DNA of 64,000 nucleotides, taken from positions 264,287 to 328,286 of the forward strand of contig NZ_SNYH01000003.1 of assembly GCF_004363005.1 (NCBI RefSeq). Reading direction: 5' to 3'. The translations under genes and the position numbers were made by a program. This DNA comes from Tenacibaculum caenipelagi. GTDB taxonomy: Bacteria; Bacteroidota; Bacteroidia; Flavobacteriales; Flavobacteriaceae. Of this stretch, positions 34,941 to 43,413 are shown in pieces. How positions within the stretch are numbered: the first letter of the stretch is position 1; every line of letters begins with the position of its first letter. The notes below the pieces were generated by a model, which was given only the letters and a program-made list of their open reading frames with translations, made no database searches and was not told the DNA's origin.

Positions 34941-35219
34941 ATGCAAAAAGTAATTATAGCTCAAATAGCAATTCAACAGGGAAAAGAAAACGATTTTTTA
35001 AAATTGGCAATAGAAATGGTAAAAACAAGTAACGCTGAAACTGGATGTATTACCTATCGATTACATAAAGACCTATTTAATGAAAGTAATTATTTGTTTT
35101 ATGAAGAGTATATTGACAGCAAAGCTGTAGATGCACATAATAACTCTACACACTTTCATCAATTTATAAAGGATATTACTCCTTTAATTACCAAAGAGCC
35201 TATTATAAACATTTATTAA
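34941..35219 (+). CDS. Putative quinol monooxygenase (ABM domain)
   Basis: A 92-residue dimeric alpha-beta-barrel protein of the antibiotic-biosynthesis-monooxygenase family: AIQQGKENDFLKLAIEMV, ETGCITYRLHKDL, YLFYEEYIDSKAVDAHNNS with the His near the active site. Similar to YgiN, which acts on quinols. It follows the flavodoxin-like gene and precedes the AraC regulator by 5 nt, so the three may form a quinone-stress module. Confidence 0.87.
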   Translation: MQKVIIAQIAIQQGKENDFLKLAIEMVKTSNAETGCITYRLHKDLFNESNYLFYEEYIDSKAVDAHNNSTHFHQFIKDITPLITKEPIINIY

Positions 35220-35224
35220 TCTAA

Positions 35225-36016
35225 ATGAGTGTAAAACACTATAAACCATCAAAATACCTATCTCCTTATATTGATAGGTATTTTGTTTGTTCTCAAACCA
35301 AAAGTCTACCCTTAATTTTACCAGGCACTGGTTTAGAAGTGCTTTTTCATATTGGTACTCCTTTATCCATCGATAACAAAAAATTAGATATTGCTCATGT
35401 TATTTGTCCGAGAGAAAAATTAATTTTTGATTCAGCTAACAATGTAAATTATATTTCTGTACGTTTTCATAGTGGTGGCTTTAGACATTTTACTTCTATT
35501 CCACATACACAAATTGTTAATCAATATTTATCTGTAGAAGAAATATGGCAAAATGAAGGCAAAGAGCTTTTAGATATTCTTTTTTCATTACCTAGTGTAG
35601 AAGAAAAAATTAAATTAATTGATTTCTTTCTATGCAATCAATTAAAGAAACACCATTTTTCTGATATCGTTAATTGGGATTTAGTAATTAAAACTCTATA
35701 CAAAAACTTCAATTCAATATCTCTTCATAAATTGGCACATCAAAGTAATCTAAGTTACCGTCAATTCGAACGTATTTTCAAACAAAAATTTGGAGTCTCT
35801 CCAAAAAAATTTCAACGAATCACCAGATTACAAAAAACCGTAAAACAAGTATTGCTAACAAGCAATAAGCATTATTTGTCTACTGCTTTAGATAACGGTT
35901 ATTATGATCAGAGTCATTTTATACGAGAATTTCAAAGTTTTACAAATCTTAAACCTTCAGAGTATTTTGTAACTAAAAACTTTGAAAACCATTTTTATTA
36001 CAAACCTTTAAGCTAG
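35225..36016 (+). CDS. AraC family transcriptional regulator
   Basis: A 263-residue soluble regulator with an N-terminal effector-type region of the DUF6597 type (HYKPSKYLSPYIDRYFVCSQ) and a C-terminal AraC helix-turn-helix (about 155-255) with LAHQSNLSYRQFERIFKQKF and LDNGYYDQSHFIREFQSF. It is 5 nt from the monooxygenase gene and probably controls that operon. Its end overlaps the convergent LytTR gene by 4 nt. Confidence 0.88.
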   Translation: MSVKHYKPSKYLSPYIDRYFVCSQTKSLPLILPGTGLEVLFHIGTPLSIDNKKLDIAHVICPREKLIFDSANNVNYISVRFHSGGFRHFTSIPHTQIVNQYLSVEEIWQNEGKELLDILFSLPSVEEKIKLIDFFLCNQLKKHHFSDIVNWDLVIKTLYKNFNSISLHKLAHQSNLSYRQFERIFKQKFGVSPKKFQRITRLQKTVKQVLLTSNKHYLSTALDNGYYDQSHFIREFQSFTNLKPSEYFVTKNFENHFYYKPLS

Positions 36017-36768
36017 TCAATCCAGTTTTTAAAATCTTTTACTCGCTCACGACTTACAATTATTTCTGCTTCATCATAAGAATGCAACTTTAATTGTAAT
36101 CGAGAATTTGTGTAGGATACCATATCTTTTATCGCATTTATATGTACCATAAAAGTTCTGTTTGCACGAAAAAACTGTTCTGGATTTAATTGTTCTTGCC
36201 AATGTTCTAATGAATTATCTATCAAATAACTTCTATTAGAATTTGTATGTATATAAGTAGCCTTATTTTCTGAGTAAAAACACTCAATTTCATCTACATG
36301 AATTATTTTTAAATGCTGTCCAACTTTAATCGTAAATCGCTTTTTATATTTTCTATCAATCGGATTAATTAACAGTTTACGAATTTCATCTACATTAACC
36401 TTTAATTCTGTTTGTTGTGGTCTATTCTCTTTAAACTTATTAACAGCAACTTGTAACTCATCTTCATCAATAGGTTTTAATAAATAATCTATTGAATTTA
36501 ATTTAAAAGCTTTTAACGCATATTCATCATATGCTGTTGTAAAAATAATCGCTGATTTTACATTAACTTCTTCAAAAATTTCAAATGACAATCCATCAGA
36601 AAGTTGAATATCTAAAAAAATTAAATCTGGATGTTGATTGTTTTGAAACCAATTGATGGCTTCTTCTACAGAATGCAGCATTTTTTGTACTTCAATATTC
36701 AACTCTGCCAACATTCTATTCAATCTTCTCGCTGCTGGCTTTTCATCTTCAATAATTATAACATTCAT
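36013..36768 (-). CDS. LytTR family response regulator
   Basis: A 251-residue response regulator. The receiver domain has DE in IIIEDEKPA (acidic pocket), phosphorylated Asp53 in PDLIFLDIQLSDG, the Thr/Ser switch in AIIFTTAYDEYALKAF and Lys in YLLKPIDEDEL. Residues about 140-251 are a LytTR DNA-binding domain (IDEIECFYSENKATYIHT). It lies 17 nt downstream of the 2TM genes and partners with the LytS-like kinase at 37707-39059 in the same operon. Confidence 0.93.
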   Translation of the reverse strand: MNVIIIEDEKPAARRLNRMLAELNIEVQKMLHSVEEAINWFQNNQHPDLIFLDIQLSDGLSFEIFEEVNVKSAIIFTTAYDEYALKAFKLNSIDYLLKPIDEDELQVAVNKFKENRPQQTELKVNVDEIRKLLINPIDRKYKKRFTIKVGQHLKIIHVDEIECFYSENKATYIHTNSNRSYLIDNSLEHWQEQLNPEQFFRANRTFMVHINAIKDMVSYTNSRLQLKLHSYDEAEIIVSRERVKDFKNWID

Positions 36769-36785
36769 AGTTTAGTTTTTAGCAA

Positions 36786-37097
36786 TTATTTATCCATATA
36801 TTCTTTAATCTTACGTTCTTCCCAATCTTTACTAAAAAGACTTTTTACACCAAATACTCCTAACCAATGAAAAAGCATTCCTATCCCCCAAAAAAGCCAA
36901 GTTCCGTAAACTCCAAAATTACTTATAGCTTGTGTAAATGTATATTTATCTTCATTCATTAGCCCTACAATAACAATTATTGAGATAAATATATTAACTG
37001 CTACATAAATTAGTAAATGCCTATAAAAACCTTTTATCTTATCTACTCTTTTTTTTGCTAGTAAATATCTTTGTTCTTGTGAATAATCTCTTTCCAT
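36786..37097 (-). CDS. 2TM domain-containing protein (copy 1)
   Basis: A 103-residue two-transmembrane-helix protein (2TM, PF13239-like). It starts MERDYSQEQRYLLAKKRVDKI and ends KDWEERKIKEYMDK, with helices near residues 25-48 and 62-85. The same KKRV-x4-FY...W-LGVFG...DWEERKIKE skeleton is present in two neighbouring genes and in the C-terminal tail of the adjacent histidine kinase. Function unknown; probably a membrane accessory of this two-component system. Confidence 0.88.
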   Translation of the reverse strand: MERDYSQEQRYLLAKKRVDKIKGFYRHLLIYVAVNIFISIIVIVGLMNEDKYTFTQAISNFGVYGTWLFWGIGMLFHWLGVFGVKSLFSKDWEERKIKEYMDK

Positions 37098-37103
37098 TGT
37101 ATT

Positions 37104-37394
37104 TTATTTTTTATTTTCTTCCATTAATTCTCTTATCTTCTTTTCTTCCCAATCTTTTCCTAGGCCCACTTTATCAAATCCAAAAACTCCAAGCCAATGA
37201 AAAAATACCCCAAACAACATTCCTATTATTGCGAAATAGAACCAATGAAACTCTGGAACAAACTTTAAGTTAAAAAAAACTAAAACTGGTATTATAAAAA
37301 CAGTAACTAGTAAGTGAATATAAAATCCTTTAATCTTTTCTACTCTTTTTTTAGCCAATATATATTTCTGCTCTTGTGTGTAATCTCTTTCCAT
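37104..37394 (-). CDS. 2TM domain-containing protein (copy 2)
   Basis: A 96-residue 2TM protein starting MERDYTQEQKYILAKKRVEKI and carrying FHWLGVFGFDKVGLGKDWEE before a short basic/acidic tail. Closest in sequence to the first copy and separated from it by 6 nt. Two helices near 24-46 and 53-74. Same operon as the kinase and response regulator. Confidence 0.88.
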   Translation of the reverse strand: MERDYTQEQKYILAKKRVEKIKGFYIHLLVTVFIIPVLVFFNLKFVPEFHWFYFAIIGMLFGVFFHWLGVFGFDKVGLGKDWEEKKIRELMEENKK

Positions 37395-37410
37395 TCTTTT
37401 GTGTTATTTT

Positions 37411-37701
37411 CTATTTTATATCTTCTCTCATTAGTTCTTTTATCTTCTTTTCTTCCCATTCTTTTCCTAAACCTAATCTATATCCTCCAAAAACCATAAA
37501 CCAGTGTATTAATAAAGTTATTAACATACCCATTATTGCATACCAGAAGAAATAAAAACTAGGCACAAATAAAATGTTAATGGTAGTTACTACAACTAAA
37601 GAAAGTATTGTTACAAATAAGTGTATATAAAACTTTTTTATTTCTGTAACCTTCTTTTTTGCTCTTATATATTTTCTCTCTTGTATATAATCTCTTTTCA
37701 T
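37411..37701 (-). CDS. 2TM domain-containing protein (copy 3)
   Basis: A 96-residue 2TM protein starting MKRDYIQERKYIRAKKKVTEI with IHWFMVFGGYRLGLGKEWEEKK at the C-terminus. It lies 5 nt after the kinase gene and 16 nt before the second copy. More divergent than the other two, consistent with successive tandem duplication. Confidence 0.88.
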   Translation of the reverse strand: MKRDYIQERKYIRAKKKVTEIKKFYIHLFVTILSLVVVTTINILFVPSFYFFWYAIMGMLITLLIHWFMVFGGYRLGLGKEWEEKKIKELMREDIK

Positions 37702-37706
37702 CTTAT

Positions 37707-39059
37707 TTATAGTTCTTTATCTTCTTCCATTAATTCCTTGATTTTTCGATCTTCCCAGTTTTTACCTAAGAATAAATTATAATTGCTTACATCTAAAAAA
37801 TGGAAAAGCAACCCTATTCCCCAACCTATCATAGGAAACCAAAACCATTGAAACTTCGAATATGTTTTAAAGTTAATAAATATTAAAAATGGTATTACTA
37901 AACAATACGCTATTAAATTTTGATAAAACTCTTTTAATTTTTCTACTCTTTCAACAGCTTTTACATACTTGCTGTTTTCTAAATTATCTGTATTAATTGT
38001 CATGTTTTTTGATTTTGTTAACAGTGGTAAACTCACTGTAAATGTTTTATTATTGTTCGTTATTTCTACATTATCATCTGTAATTAATCCATAACGATCT
38101 ACTATATTTCTCAATCCTACTTTGGTACTTTTACCAATAGCTTCTTTAGGGTTTATATTATTTTGGACTTGTAAAAATCCGTCCTTTTCAAAAATGTGAA
38201 TACTTAAAGGTTTAGATACCGAAACCACATTGTGTTTTACTGCATTTTCTAACAACAATTGAAGTGATAACGGAACAATTTTTAATTCTGGGTTACTAAT
38301 TTTATCAGGCACTGTAAATGTCACCGCTTCTTCAAAACGCATTTGTAACAATTCCATATATGTTTTAGCAAACTGCAATTCTTCTTCAATAAGCACTAAC
38401 TCTTTATTACGTTGTTCTAATACATAGCGATACACTTTTGAGAGCTTGGTTGTAAACCTTTCTGCTTGTTTTGGATTTTCACTTATCAAAGAAGTCAATA
38501 CATTTAAACTATTGAATAAAAAATGTGGATCAATCTGACTTTTTAAGGTTTCAAACTTTGCTGTTTCTGTTTTAGCTACTATTTCATGTTGTGTGGTTTC
38601 TTGTTTTAATGATGCTTTCCAATTCACCATAAAACCTCGTGCGTGAAAAAACGTAGCTATTCCTAATGAAAGTATTATTATAAATAGATGCATCCATAAA
38701 AACTGCCCCTTAAAAAAGTCTTCAATATTATTATTAAAAATTACAAAGTACTGTACATAATGAATTAACAAAATAGCTACTATTGTATATAGTACAGTTG
38801 TTATAACTCCTGACCAAACTCTTTGAGTTGTTTGAGTTACCCAATCCCATTTTGTATTCAAATAATCGTTTATTAGTCCATTTCCTAACCCTAAAATAAA
38901 AGAATACAATCCAGAAAATAAAAACACCAATCCTGCATCTTTTAGAGTAAATGCTCTATTTAATAACGTAAAAAAGATTCCGAAAACAATGGTGAGTTTT
39001 AAACAAACCCAAACATCTTTTTTAAAATTTTCAAATGCTTTTTTTGATGGTGCTTTCAT
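37707..39059 (-). CDS. LytS-type histidine kinase with C-terminal 2TM domain
   Basis: A 450-residue sensor kinase. Four hydrophobic helices (about 18-35, 42-62, 82-105, 120-140) precede the His_kinase domain with SQIDPHFLFNSLN (His179) and the ATP-binding N box LLLENAVKHN (about 268-277). The region about 360-447 is a 2TM domain (KAVERVEKLKEFYQNLI and NWEDRKIKELMEED) fused after the catalytic part. It is the first gene of an operon with three free 2TM proteins and a LytTR response regulator. The signal is unknown. Confidence 0.92.
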   Translation of the reverse strand: MKAPSKKAFENFKKDVWVCLKLTIVFGIFFTLLNRAFTLKDAGLVFLFSGLYSFILGLGNGLINDYLNTKWDWVTQTTQRVWSGVITTVLYTIVAILLIHYVQYFVIFNNNIEDFFKGQFLWMHLFIIILSLGIATFFHARGFMVNWKASLKQETTQHEIVAKTETAKFETLKSQIDPHFLFNSLNVLTSLISENPKQAERFTTKLSKVYRYVLEQRNKELVLIEEELQFAKTYMELLQMRFEEAVTFTVPDKISNPELKIVPLSLQLLLENAVKHNVVSVSKPLSIHIFEKDGFLQVQNNINPKEAIGKSTKVGLRNIVDRYGLITDDNVEITNNNKTFTVSLPLLTKSKNMTINTDNLENSKYVKAVERVEKLKEFYQNLIAYCLVIPFLIFINFKTYSKFQWFWFPMIGWGIGLLFHFLDVSNYNLFLGKNWEDRKIKELMEEDKEL

Positions 39060-39100
39060 CTTTCTTATTATTCTTTAATTATGTATAATTAATCTAATTT

Positions 39101-39517
39101 TTAAAATTTGATTTCGAAAGATACATCTTTATCTTCAACTAAAAACTTTGCTTCTTCATACTGAGGAGGACCAAAACGTGATAACCTGTTATTGGTAGCT
39201 CCATAATCTTCTATAGGCATACCATTGGGTTGAAAGTCCATTTTATCATTATTATTAGCATCATGAAAACAAATAATAGCGTATTCACCTGCAGGTACAT
39301 TTTCAAAAATCACAGTACTATTTCCTTCTTTAATAATTGATTTTTGAGCTTGTAAAGGCATCTTCCTAAAGTTCTCTTTGGTATATAAAGCATACTTTAC
39401 TGTTCCTTTGTCTGAAGTTGCATTTACAACTGTTGCTGTAATTTTTTGATTTTGAGCAGATACTATTTCAATAGTAAACAATACTGCAATAACTAAAATG
39501 TGTGTTAGAAATCTCAT
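39101..39517 (-). CDS. DUF2141 domain-containing exported protein
   Basis: A 138-residue protein with signal peptide (FLTHILVIAVLFTIEIVSAQ) and DUF2141 features: IKEGNSTVIFENVPAGEYAI and CFHDANNNDKMDFQPNGMP, an Asp/Asn-rich loop that may bind calcium. Periplasmic or surface, function unknown. It lies 41 nt upstream of the kinase gene and is divergent from the sigma factor gene. Confidence 0.87.
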   Translation of the reverse strand: MRFLTHILVIAVLFTIEIVSAQNQKITATVVNATSDKGTVKYALYTKENFRKMPLQAQKSIIKEGNSTVIFENVPAGEYAIICFHDANNNDKMDFQPNGMPIEDYGATNNRLSRFGPPQYEEAKFLVEDKDVSFEIKF

Positions 39518-39626
39518 TGTATAATTTTTTATGGTTAATTATGATACAAATATCTACCTGACACTTAAACTTCAGAATAAAAAACAACCGAACTGTATTA
39601 TTTTTAGGATGAGTTGTAACAATTTG

Positions 39627-39634
39627 TATTTTTG
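39627..39634 (+). promoter_or_regulatory. -7 box TATTTTTG, sets sigma-factor start
   Basis: Exact TAnnTTTG inside the 5' part of the longest sigma-factor frame. It implies transcription from about 39639, so upstream in-frame starts cannot be used and GTG 39669 is favoured. Confidence 0.5.
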
Positions 39635-39668
39635 GGCTACTTATAACATATCAACTGTATTAAACTTA

Positions 39669-40163
39669 GTGGAAAAAGAACTAGAAGATAAATTTTTAAA
39701 CGATTTCGAAGCCAATCAAAACATTGTGCATAAAGTATGTAGAATCTACACGACTAATCAAGATGCACATAATGATTTGTTTCAAGAAATCACAATACAG
39801 CTATGGAAAAATTATAGCAAGTTTAGAGGTGAGGCAAAGTTTAGCACTTGGATGTATCGAGTAGCGTTAAATACTGCTATTTCTTTATACAGAAAATCGA
39901 CTAGAACGATACAAACACAAGACATCACAGAATATTCTTTTAAAATTAAGGCAGAGGATTATGACGACACAGAAGAACTACAGTTGAAAGCTTTATACAA
40001 TGCGATACGCCAATTGAACGATATTGATAAAGCACTAATATTTTTATACTTGGAGGACAAATCTTACAAAGAAATTTCGAATACTTTAGGTATTAGTGAA
40101 GTAAATGCTCGCGTGAAGATGAATAGAGCGAAGGATAAATTAAAAAAAGTATTAAACCCATAA
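39669..40163 (+). CDS. ECF-type RNA polymerase sigma factor
   Basis: A 164-residue ECF sigma factor. I start it at GTG 39669 (MEKELEDKFLNDFEANQNIV), because the promoter box and the family's usual length exclude a frame start at 39531. Region 2 has DLFQEITIQLWKNYSKFRG and FSTWMYRVALNTAISLYRK; region 4 has LYLEDKSYKEISNTLGISE followed by NARVKMNRAKDKLK. The next gene starts 4 nt after its stop and may be its membrane anti-sigma partner. Regulon unknown. Confidence 0.9.
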   Translation: MEKELEDKFLNDFEANQNIVHKVCRIYTTNQDAHNDLFQEITIQLWKNYSKFRGEAKFSTWMYRVALNTAISLYRKSTRTIQTQDITEYSFKIKAEDYDDTEELQLKALYNAIRQLNDIDKALIFLYLEDKSYKEISNTLGISEVNARVKMNRAKDKLKKVLNP

Positions 40164-40167
40164 ATTA

Positions 40168-40821
40168 ATGGATTTAGATAAATATAAAAAAGCTTGGGAG
40201 AATCAACCTGAAGAAACAAATAAAGTTTCTAAGATTGATATTTATAAAATGGCACATTCTAAGTCATCATCAATAGTAAAATGGATTTTTATTATTGGAA
40301 TATTAGAACTTATTTTTTGGGGTGGTTTAAACCTCATATTTGTAGGATCCTCTTATTCTCAAGTATATGAAGAACTTCATTTAAATGCTCTTGTCAAAAT
40401 CAGCATATATCTACATTATTTTGTAATAACACTATTCTTAGTTCTTTTTTACAAAAACTATAAATCTATCTCAATCTCAGATAATACTAAAAAACTTATC
40501 AATAAAATTCTAGACACTCGTAAAACTGTTAAATACTACGTGTATTTCAACCTTTTTTATATGGTGTTAGCAAACATTGTTGTTATGTGTTTTATTTTTT
40601 ATGATTTAGATGGACTTATACAATACTATAACAACCATGGAATAGTATCGTCTGATATTAATAAAAATCAATTAATAGTATCTTTAATAATTGCCATGAC
40701 AGTGACACTTAGCTTTATGTTCTTAATTCTATGGCTATTTTATAAAATAATATACGGTAGATTGCTTAAGAAGCTTTATAAAAATTATAAAGAATTAATT
40801 AAATTAGAAGAAGTAAACTAA
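40168..40821 (+). CDS. Membrane protein, possible anti-sigma partner
   Basis: A 217-residue protein with a short cytoplasmic N-terminus (MDLDKYKKAWENQPEETNK) and about four transmembrane helices (37-58, 85-105, 128-150, 171-195). Proteins of this shape often follow ECF sigma genes in Bacteroidota. The 4-nt spacing from the sigma gene shows co-translation. No recognised anti-sigma domain motif is visible, so the role is inferred from context only. A strong bidirectional terminator follows. Confidence 0.7.
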   Translation: MDLDKYKKAWENQPEETNKVSKIDIYKMAHSKSSSIVKWIFIIGILELIFWGGLNLIFVGSSYSQVYEELHLNALVKISIYLHYFVITLFLVLFYKNYKSISISDNTKKLINKILDTRKTVKYYVYFNLFYMVLANIVVMCFIFYDLDGLIQYYNNHGIVSSDINKNQLIVSLIIAMTVTLSFMFLILWLFYKIIYGRLLKKLYKNYKELIKLEEVN

Positions 40822-40857
40822 AAAAAAGAGAGGCTGTAAAAACAGCCTCTCTTTTTT
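40822..40857. terminator. Bidirectional terminator between sigma operon and ltaE
   Basis: Perfect 16-bp stem AAAAAAGAGAGGCTGT / ACAGCCTCTCTTTTTT, 4-nt loop, A/T runs on both sides. Confidence 0.92.
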
Positions 40858-40860
40858 AAT

Positions 40861-41880
40861 TTAAAATGATTTTAACTCTTGTAATAATTTATCATGCATT
40901 TCATCGGTATAATCTAAATGTGTTACAATACGTATCTTTCCTTCTCCCATAGAAATCAACAAAACGCCTTTATCTGCCATTTTTTTCATAAAATCATCTG
41001 GCTTTATTGAATCATTTACATAAAAAATAACAATATTCGTTTCAATAGACTCCACCTTTTTCACATACGAACAGCTTTCTAGTATCTTTCCTATTTCTTT
41101 TGCTTTTTGATGATCTTCAGCTAAACGCTCTACTTGATTATCTAACGCATAAATTCCTGCTGCTGCCAAAAAACCCGCTTGTCTCATTCCTCCACCAAAC
41201 AACTTACGCACACGTAATGCTTTTTCAATATGCGTTTTGCTCCCTACCAAAACAGAACCTACAGGAGCCCCTAAACCTTTCGATAAACAAACCGAAATAG
41301 TATCAAACAATTCTCCGTATTGCTTCGGAGTTTCATTTTTAGCCACCAAGGCGTTGAATAAACGTGCTCCATCTAAGTGATAAGTTAAATCATTACTTTT
41401 AGCTACTTTTTGAATTTTCTGTAACTCTTCAAAATCCCAACAAGCTCCACCTCCTTTGTTGGTTGTATTTTCAACACACACCAATCTACTATATGGGGTA
41501 TGAATATCATTTCTACCTCCTACCAAACTCTCTAATTGCTCTGCAGTAAACATACCCCTATCTCCATCAATCAAACAAGAAGTTACTCCTGCATTAAATG
41601 CAGCTCCACCTCCTTCATAGTTATACACATGGGCCCATTTATCGCAAAACATTCTATCTCCTGGTTGCGTATGAATCTTTATAGCTGTTTGATTAGCCAT
41701 GGTTCCCGAAGGAAAAAATAATGCAGCTTCCATCCCAAACATATCAGCTACTTTTTCTTGTAACAAATTAACTGTTGGATCTGCTTTAAAAACATCATCT
41801 CCTACTTTAGCATTCATCATTGCTTCCAACATACCTTGAGTTGGCTTTGTTACAGTATCACTTATTAAGTTTATTTCCAT
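40861..41880 (-). CDS. ltaE: Low-specificity L-threonine aldolase
   Basis: A 339-residue PLP enzyme of fold type I that cleaves threonine to glycine and acetaldehyde. It starts [21 protein letters not shown], contains [14 protein letters not shown] (PLP phosphate), [11 protein letters not shown] (Asp binding the pyridine N) and the PLP lysine in [14 protein letters not shown] (Lys201). Length is typical. It is divergent from prfB with 36 nt between start codons. Confidence 0.93.
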   Translation of the reverse strand: MEINLISDTVTKPTQGMLEAMMNAKVGDDVFKADPTVNLLQEKVADMFGMEAALFFPSGTMANQTAIKIHTQPGDRMFCDKWAHVYNYEGGGAAFNAGVTSCLIDGDRGMFTAEQLESLVGGRNDIHTPYSRLVCVENTTNKGGGACWDFEELQKIQKVAKSNDLTYHLDGARLFNALVAKNETPKQYGELFDTISVCLSKGLGAPVGSVLVGSKTHIEKALRVRKLFGGGMRQAGFLAAAGIYALDNQVERLAEDHQKAKEIGKILESCSYVKKVESIETNIVIFYVNDSIKPDDFMKKMADKGVLLISMGEGKIRIVTHLDYTDEMHDKLLQELKSF

Positions 41881-41903
41881 TTCTAACTACGATTTTTAAA
41901 ATG

Positions 41904-41911
41904 TATTTTTG
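41904..41911 (+). promoter_or_regulatory. -7 box TATTTTTG, near-leaderless prfB promoter
   Basis: Exact TAnnTTTG 5 nt before the prfB ATG. A start a few bases after the box gives a leaderless or nearly leaderless mRNA. -33 not evident. Confidence 0.5.
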
Positions 41912-41916
41912 CATCT

Positions 41917-43011
41917 ATGATTACACACGAACAGCTTAAAAATATCGCTGAACGAATTGGCAAGTTAAAAGGATATTTAGAAATTGACAAGAAGTTAATT
42001 GAAATTTCAAATGAAGAAGAGAAGACAGCTAACCCTGATTTTTGGAACAATCCAAAAGAGGCAGAAGCAGTAATGAAATCACTTCGTTTTAAGAAAAAAT
42101 GGGTAGACGATTACAACACTGTTGTAGCTATGAATGATGATTTAACTGTACTCTACGATTTTTATAAAGAAGGTGATGTTGAAGATAGTGAAGTTGAAGA
42201 GCAACATGAAAAAACAGCTACTTTTTTAGAGGATATCGAATTTAAAAATATGCTTTCTGAAGAAGGAGATAGTTTAAGTGCTACTATACAAATAACTGCA
42301 GGTGCAGGTGGAACGGAGAGTTGTGATTGGGCTGAAATGTTAACTCGAATGTACACTATGTGGGCAGAAAAACAAGGTTATAAAATAAAGACCTTGAACT
42401 ACCAAGAAGGTGATGTTGCTGGTATAAAAACAGTTACTTTAGAGTTTGAAGGTGATTATGCTTTCGGATGGTTAAAAGGTGAAAATGGCGTGCATCGTTT
42501 GGTGCGTATTTCTCCTTTTGATAGCAATGCTAAACGTCATACATCTTTTGCTTCTGTATATGTATATCCTGTAGCTGATGATTCCATCGAAATTGAAGTA
42601 AACCCTGCAGATATTGAAATCACAACTGCACGTTCTAGTGGTGCTGGAGGACAAAATGTAAACAAAGTTGAAACGAAAGTACAACTAGTACACAAACCTA
42701 CAGGAATTCAAATTCAATGCTCTAACTCACGTTCTCAGCATGATAACAGAGCTACTGCAATGCAAATGTTAAAATCTCAGTTATATGAAATTGAATTACA
42801 AAAACGATTGGCAGCCCGAGAAGAAATTGAAGCGAACAAAATGAAAAATGAATGGGGAAGTCAAATTCGTAACTATGTAATGCATCCTTATAAATTGGTG
42901 AAAGATGTCCGAACTGCTCATGAAACTGGGAATGTAGATGCAGTTATGGATGGAAATATCAATCCGTTTTTAAAAGCCTATTTAATGATGATGGGACAAA
43001 AAGAAGATTAA
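41917..43011 (+). CDS. prfB: Peptide chain release factor 2
   Basis: A 364-residue RF2 that reads UGA and UAA stop codons. The stop-codon anticodon-like tripeptide SPF is at 199-201 and the catalytic GGQ at 244-246 ([15 protein letters not shown]). The reading frame is continuous: at the position of the programmed +1 frameshift used in many bacteria (after RGYL) it reads GYLEID with no in-frame UGA, so that autoregulation is absent here. Start codon is near a promoter box. Confidence 0.96.
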   Translation: MITHEQLKNIAERIGKLKGYLEIDKKLIEISNEEEKTANPDFWNNPKEAEAVMKSLRFKKKWVDDYNTVVAMNDDLTVLYDFYKEGDVEDSEVEEQHEKTATFLEDIEFKNMLSEEGDSLSATIQITAGAGGTESCDWAEMLTRMYTMWAEKQGYKIKTLNYQEGDVAGIKTVTLEFEGDYAFGWLKGENGVHRLVRISPFDSNAKRHTSFASVYVYPVADDSIEIEVNPADIEITTARSSGAGGQNVNKVETKVQLVHKPTGIQIQCSNSRSQHDNRATAMQMLKSQLYEIELQKRLAAREEIEANKMKNEWGSQIRNYVMHPYKLVKDVRTAHETGNVDAVMDGNINPFLKAYLMMMGQKED

Positions 43012-43035
43012 TAACAAACAACAAAACTCTTAAAA

Positions 43036-43377
43036 ATGATAAAAATATACCACAATCCACGTTGCTCTAAATCACGTCAAGGTTTAGCTATCGTAGAAGA
43101 TTCATCAAAGGAATTTGAAGTTGTAAAATATTTAGACAATATTCCTTCTGAGAAAGAATTAAAAGAAATTATTACCCTTTTGGATATTTCTCCTATTCAA
43201 TTGGTTCGTAAAAATGAGCAAATTTGGAAAGACAACTTCAAAGGAAAAGAATTATCAGATGCTGAAATTATAAAAGCTATGGTTGAGAATCCGAAATTAA
43301 TCGAACGTCCAATTGTTATCAATGGTGATAAAGCAGTGATTGGTCGTCCGCCAGAAACTATTAAAGAAATTATCTAA
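43036..43377 (+). CDS. ArsC/Spx family protein, arsenate reductase-like
   Basis: A 113-residue glutaredoxin-arsenate reductase-type protein. The active-site Cys is in IYHNPRCSKSRQGL (Cys10), the family Arg residues are in QLVRKNEQIW and LIERPIVINGDKAVIGRP. It probably reduces arsenate with glutaredoxin, but many ArsC-like proteins of this type lack proven activity. It lies 24 nt after prfB. No other ars gene is nearby. Confidence 0.87.
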   Translation: MIKIYHNPRCSKSRQGLAIVEDSSKEFEVVKYLDNIPSEKELKEIITLLDISPIQLVRKNEQIWKDNFKGKELSDAEIIKAMVENPKLIERPIVINGDKAVIGRPPETIKEII

Positions 43378-43385
43378 ACTATTTT

Positions 43386-43413
43386 AAAAGCTCCCAATTT
43401 CTTGAGAGCTTTT
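43386..43413. terminator. Terminator between arsC-like gene and GT2 gene
   Basis: Arms AAAAGCTC and GAGCTTTT with a 12-nt loop; T-rich downstream on the plus strand, overlapping the end of the convergent glycosyltransferase gene. Confidence 0.75.

Noticed and set aside
36013..36016. Meaningful overlap of AraC and LytTR genes
   Set aside because: A 4-nt convergent overlap is common in compact genomes and has no evident consequence.
41917..43011. Frameshifted prfB
   Set aside because: The reading frame is continuous with SPF and GGQ motifs intact.
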